From the NCBI GenBank assembly GCA_905250885.1, contig CAJNOQ010002630.1:1-23381 (forward strand): a stretch of 23,381 nt of DNA, written 5' to 3'. Shown here in pieces: positions 19,621 through 23,381 of the stretch. This DNA comes from Didymodactylos carnosus. Taxonomy: Eukaryota > Rotifera > Eurotatoria > Philodinida > Philodinidae. Below the pieces are notes generated by a model. The model searched no databases. It had not been told where the DNA came from and saw only the letters and a program-made list of their open reading frames with translations. Numbering within the stretch: position 1 is the stretch's first letter; the number at the start of each line of letters is the position of its first letter. Both the position numbers and the translations under genes were made by a program.

Positions 19621-20471
19621 CGGCTTGTCCACGTAACTCGAGACTTCGCTGATTAAGTTTTTGAAAAAATTATTTTAGACTAGAACTGAGAGGAGCATAT
19701 CACTAGATACAGTTTTTGGCGCTGGTTACGAATTTCACATTAGTTTTTTAAAAAAGTTAAATTCTTGCAGTTTTACATTTTTTGAAAACTGTATTTTCAA
19801 TTTCCTCACCTACACACTTTTCCTAATAAAAATAGAAGGCCATACCAATCGATAGAGAATTCGATTCTCTACAGGATGGTATGTTTCTTGTGAAGTTTAG
19901 ACTCAAAACAAGCTTTTTAATAAAGTTTTAAGTTTTAAGATTCTCATACAATTCTAAGAAAGTGAAAACATTTTTTCAGCTTTATTTTCACGTTAGTCTA
20001 TATTAGATGCCTAAAACTAAGTCTGATATGAAAATGAAATCCTTTGAGCAATGTTTAGTGCTCCAAACTTTGTTGGGAAAAACGAGTGTCACAGCGTCAC
20101 GACAATAAAACACAATTATTGAAGGATCGAAAGCTCTTTGGAAAGATTCTTTTTTAGCAATCAGTAGCTCGTTCACTCCTCTACAAACTTTGCTCGAGAC
20201 ACTTTTTATTAGCTCTTCTAAATTCGCAGCAAGTTAGCTTTTAATGAGAAGCACTTCGAATTTAGGGCCTTTTTTTGTCATAGCGTCACGCGCCGAAAAA
20301 CGGTTCTAAAAATTTGAGTCTTTAACCGCATACCTTCATTTTTATACCAAAAGTAGAGTATGGCGAGCTGCGTCGAATAGCGCAAGGACGAAGTTTCTAG
20401 CTCTTACACTTTTTGAGAAAAGCTCAAATTACTGTGTCAAAAATGTCACAGCGTCACGCTTGGACAAGCCG
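19621..20471. mobile_element. Non-autonomous Tc1/mariner-like element (851 bp) with TA flanks
   Basis: The ends are perfect 11-bp inverted repeats CGGCTTGTCCA (19621-19631) and TGGACAAGCCG (20461-20471). Each is flanked directly by TA (19619-19620 and 20472-20473), the target duplication expected of IS630-Tc1-mariner transposition. No transposase frame is visible. The right half carries three copies of GTCACAGCGTCACG: 20088-20101, 20277-20290 with one change, and 20445-20458 next to the right end. They are in the same orientation, 189 and 168 bp apart. They may be transposase-binding sites, but the left end lacks them. Confidence 0.7.
19841..19883. repeat. Imperfect hairpin inside the mariner-like element
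   Basis: CATACCAATC and TAGAGAAT face ATTCTCTA and GATGGTATG around a TCG loop, giving about 17 paired bases with small bulges. It could be a relic of a nested insertion or a structural feature of the element. Confidence 0.65.
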
Positions 20472-20473
20472 TA

Positions 20474-20916
20474 TATCTCACAGTACAAAAGGGTCAAACA
20501 GAGAAAACTATGTTTCAAACTGGAAACTTGAATCTGATGCTTTTCCCATAAGTTTTAATTTTAAATTATATATGAAAAACATAATATGGATTTTTCTGTG
20601 TAGTTCATGGCACGATTTTTAGAGAAAAAAATTAAGGCTAAGTAATGAAACGTGAAAAACCTATGAAACAAAAAACGAGATAATAATAGAGTCTTAGTAA
20701 TAAAAGTAATAATCTTTTAATATTTCATATAAATTAAGATTATTGATCGAATTCAATAAAAACTACGTCATAAAGGAATAAATATATGGATTTTTTCTTC
20801 GAAAAACAACATTGAATAAACAGAAAAACACAGAAAAATAAAATTCACGCAAATACAGTTCAAGGTACGTTTTATTAAGCTGGTAGATCTGACATAATTT
20901 GTTCTCTATCGATCTG
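20474..20916. other. Gene-free AT-rich spacer
   Basis: No gene or repeat was supported. The plus-strand frame 20413-20622 runs across the end of the mariner-like element and is chance. Confidence 0.5.
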
Positions 20917-21623
20917 TCATTCTTTATACTTTGTCGGAGAAACGAACACTGTGTTGTCTAATCTGATATACCAAATATGGAAACTAGAATTTTTGTTTGC
21001 ATATGATAAAATCTTTAAAATACACCACCAACATTTACCAATTGCCACAATGCATTCGACGATAACATCGGATATAGAATGTCTTTCTAGTAGAATTCGA
21101 GATGCAATAACGGATTTGATCCACATATGTAGAACGGGTTTTGACAATTCGAAGAATGTCACATTTAGAAAGTAAAATGAGAGGAAGACAGCACAACTTA
21201 TATAGCCAATGGGAAATGAATATTTATCAGGGCCAATACTTAACGGATCTAAAACAAAAATACACGAGCAGTTAGTTGTTGATATAATATAACCTCATTT
21301 TTATTTGCACAACTTGAAGTAAAGACAACTATCCAAATAAGCAATGTATGTAGATACGTCAGTTTTCCTGACGGACTTACCATTGTAGTTATATCTTGAC
21401 CGTCTTCACCATACAAGCTCTTTCATAGTATCAACAACAACCACATCAAACATAAGCTCCAACGTCTACATTTTATCTTCATACCAAGATGTGTCAATAA
21501 ATCTCCGTTATATGCATTCAAAACTTTGACGTTCAAGATAATTGTGGTTCTTGAAAGCCAATCATCAACATACTTTTCACCGTAACTGTACAATGATCTC
21601 ATACCAATTCTTTGTTCGAGGAT
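20917..21623 (-). pseudogene. Decayed exon-like sequence downstream of the BTB fragment, identity unresolved
   Basis: This reads on from the BTB fragment on the minus strand. A frame continues as RSLYSYGEKYVDDWLSRTT and LNVKVLNAYNGDLLTHLG. Another frame then looks coding (TLELMFDVVVVDTMKELV) but has stops. A canonical donor (AATG|GTAAGT, near 21382) and acceptor (TTTTAG, near 21249) would join NYN to DPLSIGPDKYSFPIGY in phase. The last frame runs open to a stop at 20917. The mix of good splice sites with frame changes and stops points to a former gene. I do not recognise the family, and it may or may not be the same gene as the BTB fragment. Confidence 0.4.
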
Positions 21624-21792
21624 ATCACGATCAGTAAATATTGGGCCACTTTCATCTCGATTTGTTTATATGTGTCAACTTAACATTGCTATAAAAAAAT
21701 GAATCTGGTATCCATGTTAAGCTTTGTTGCAATGTAGAAAATCGTGTACCGCCAACATTTAAATGAATAATTTGATCTGACTGATGAGGCAT
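21624..21792 (-). pseudogene. BTB/T1 domain fragment, KCTD3/SHKBP1-like, disrupted
   Basis: From the ATG at 21792 the frame reads [20 protein letters not shown] followed by IPDSFF, a close match to the start of the BTB (T1) domain of KCTD3/SHKBP1. After a run of seven T (plus-strand A run 21693-21699) the frame is off by one base. In the frame that restores the alignment there are in-frame stops at 21675-21677 (TGA) and 21666-21668 (TAA), at positions aligned with G and S of the family. The downstream [12 protein letters not shown] then matches the family's RDETGAIFIDRD. One indel and two nonsense changes in 55 codons make this a pseudogene unless the assembly is wrong. The rest of the BTB domain and the family's WD-repeat region are not recognisable here. 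Confidence 0.75.
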
Positions 21793-22018
21793 TTTTTTTG
21801 TAAAAAAAAGGGAAAAATTTATATAAACATTTTAGTCCTAGAAAGAACAGAGACTTGACATCTTGAACGCAAATAGAAGCAGAGAATAGAATAAACCAGA
21901 GGTATCATACGATCTCAATTGTTTCTTAAATTAAAGTACTATAATTATAAATCGTTAGTATGTTGAACAAATCATTTATGGCTGTAAGAAAGAAAGTCTA
22001 TTTAAATGAAAAGTATAC

Positions 22019-22291
22019 CTTATCACAAATAGTTTTATTATTATTTAAACGCATATTGAACAGTTCTATCAACAAACGAACAAATATAAAAGCTTCTAAT
22101 TTCTTTTCGCCTAATTGATCAATGCAGATGCTTGCTGTTCTATTATATGGGTAACCATTAACATACTGGATGCTAATCACACTAAACATTTCAAAACGAA
22201 GTAACGATAAACGTAAGTTACATGATAAATACTTGAGAAATAGAAGGAAACTAACCAAAATATTCAGCATTATCACAATGGTTATCGTCAA
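22019..22291 (-). other. Exon-like open frame, unidentified
   Basis: A minus-strand frame starts with ATG at 22291, has a hydrophobic first 25 residues (MTITIVIMLNILVSFLLFLK) and continues as GEKKLEAFIFVRLLIELFN. It meets a plausible donor at GATAAG|GTATAC (exon end 22019). An acceptor-like TTTCTTACAG follows about 40 bp on. I recognise no family. It lies between OXSM and the BTB fragment on the same strand and may be part of the same decayed locus. Confidence 0.3.
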
Positions 22292-22381
22292 AATAAATTA
22301 CACAGTACTCGCAAACACTTTCAATCAAATCTCGTGTTGATACGCAACATTGCTCTTACTTCAAGATGATCATAGCTTAGA

Positions 22382-23381
22382 CTACAAGTAATTTCCGACA
22401 ATTATAGTTGAATTTGTCCCGCCAAACCCAAATGAATTTTTCAGGGCAATACGTCGTTCACTTGTCCATGAATCCGAAATTTTACTTGAAATATTTAGTT
22501 TATCATTTTCATCGTCAGCTTGATTATAATTCAGTGTTGGAGGACATCGCTTGTTTAAACAAGCCAAGATTGTAAAAATTGTTTCCACCGAACCAGCACC
22601 ACCTAACAAGTGACCTGTTGAGCCTTTTGTGCTTGACACATAAACATCTGGATTCAACTCATGAAAGATTTCACTGATTGCTTGACGTTCAATTCGATCA
22701 CCAATTGGTGTACTAGAATAAAGAAAAAAGTGTAGTACGAGAAGACGATCACTGGATACTCACGATGTCGCGTGCGCATTGATATATCCAATATCTTCTG
22801 GTTTTAGTTGTGCCATGTTCAAAGCCTGCTTCATCGACTGAACAGCTCCTTGTCCACTTGGTTGAGTGATGTGACTTCCATCTGAACTCAAACCATAGCC
22901 GAGTATTTCACCAACAATCTCCGCATTTCGTCTCTGCGCATGTTCCAAACGTTCGAGCACAACTATTCCACATCCCTCACCCAAAACGAACCCGTCACGT
23001 AACCGATCAAATGGTCTCGATGCTCTCACTGGATCATCATTGAACTTTGTAGTCAATGCTCTCATCTTCGAAAAGCCTGACATTGTCATCGGATTTATTG
23101 TCGCTTCTGTAGAGCCACACACCATCACATCAGCGTGATTCAGTCGAATCATATTGTATCCATCACCAATGGCTTGCACACCCGCTGCACATGCTGTTGA
23201 ATTGCACAAGTTTGGACCAGTAAACTTATGTCGAATCGACACTTGACCACTCGACATATTTGGCAGTATTCGTGTGATATAATGAGGTGACATGGCTCGA
23301 TAGATGCCCTTCAATTTTGTTTGATCATACATTTCACATGTTTCAGTTAATCCAGACATACCATTTCCAATCGACACACCG
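22382..23381 (-). CDS. OXSM: Mitochondrial 3-oxoacyl-ACP synthase (KAS II type), 5' part outside the window
   Basis: Two exons are visible: one from the right edge to 22764, and 22712-22382 after a 51-bp intron (donor ATC|GTGAGT, acceptor TTCTAG|TACACC). They encode about 315 residues, starting at the position of FabF residue 108 or so, GVSIGNGMSGL; the N-terminal quarter lies beyond the edge. The thiolase-fold catalytic set is complete: the nucleophilic Cys in NSTACAAGVQAIGDG, the first His in NAHATSTPIGD (the intron splits the Ser codon of this motif), and Lys and His in SSTKGSTGHLLGGAGSVE. The C-terminal FGFGGTNSTIIV is also kept. The enzyme condenses malonyl-ACP with acyl-ACP in the mitochondrial type II fatty acid pathway, which supplies octanoate for lipoic acid. 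Confidence 0.95.

Noticed and set aside
20951-21175. Plus-strand frame of 74 codons
   Set aside because: It is antisense to an open minus frame that fits splice sites better, and it has no family resemblance.
1-23381. CRISPR arrays, bacterial operons, telomeric repeat blocks
   Set aside because: No regularly spaced direct repeats, no ribosome-binding-site/operon layout, and no tandem TGTGGG-type telomere units were seen. The introns rule out a prokaryote.

Overview
The window looks like nuclear DNA of a small invertebrate, most likely a bdelloid rotifer. It is strongly AT-rich, genes are cut by many introns of about 50-80 bp with GT..AG ends, intergenic DNA holds short inverted-repeat elements, and the proteins are animal types (TRPV channel, CENP-X, 14-3-3, GH18 chitinase, FBXO33-like F-box). 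The rotifer assignment is an inference from gene style; the sequence itself only shows a metazoan-type genome.

Layout. All six confident genes lie on the minus strand: a TRPV channel of the Nanchung/OCR type (707-4242, 15 exons, 840 aa modelled), an F-box protein (9867-11643, 2 exons, 448 aa), a divergent 14-3-3 (13227-13990, 2 exons, 234 aa), CENP-X (14904-15200, one exon, 98 aa), a GH18 chitinase (15829-17958, 11 exons, 461 aa) and the C-terminal three quarters of mitochondrial beta-ketoacyl-ACP synthase OXSM (22382 to the right edge). I rebuilt exon joins by hand from splice sites, reading phase and family conservation. The phases close in every model, but a few junctions have alternatives, noted in the entries.

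Between the genes is a graveyard of mobile DNA. It includes a MULE transposase relic between long terminal inverted repeats (about 6468-7123), two fold-back elements (7493-7770 and 8692-9152), a pair of inverted 130-bp repeats about 4 kb apart that bracket the F-box gene, and a diverged 754-bp element with 75-bp inverted ends (18293-19046). There is also an 851-bp element with 11-bp inverted ends and TA flanks typical of Tc1/mariner (19621-20471). A decayed BTB/KCTD3-like pseudogene lies at 21624-21792, with exon-like debris on both sides.

The genes do not form an operon or an obvious pathway; they are independent housekeeping, sensory and cell-biology genes. The points most worth a second look are the 14-3-3 protein that seems to have lost its phosphopeptide-binding residues, the TRPV gene that starts late in the ankyrin domain directly beside a dispersed repeat, the inverted repeats around the F-box gene, and the cluster of TACGATCGTA palindromes between CENP-X and the chitinase.
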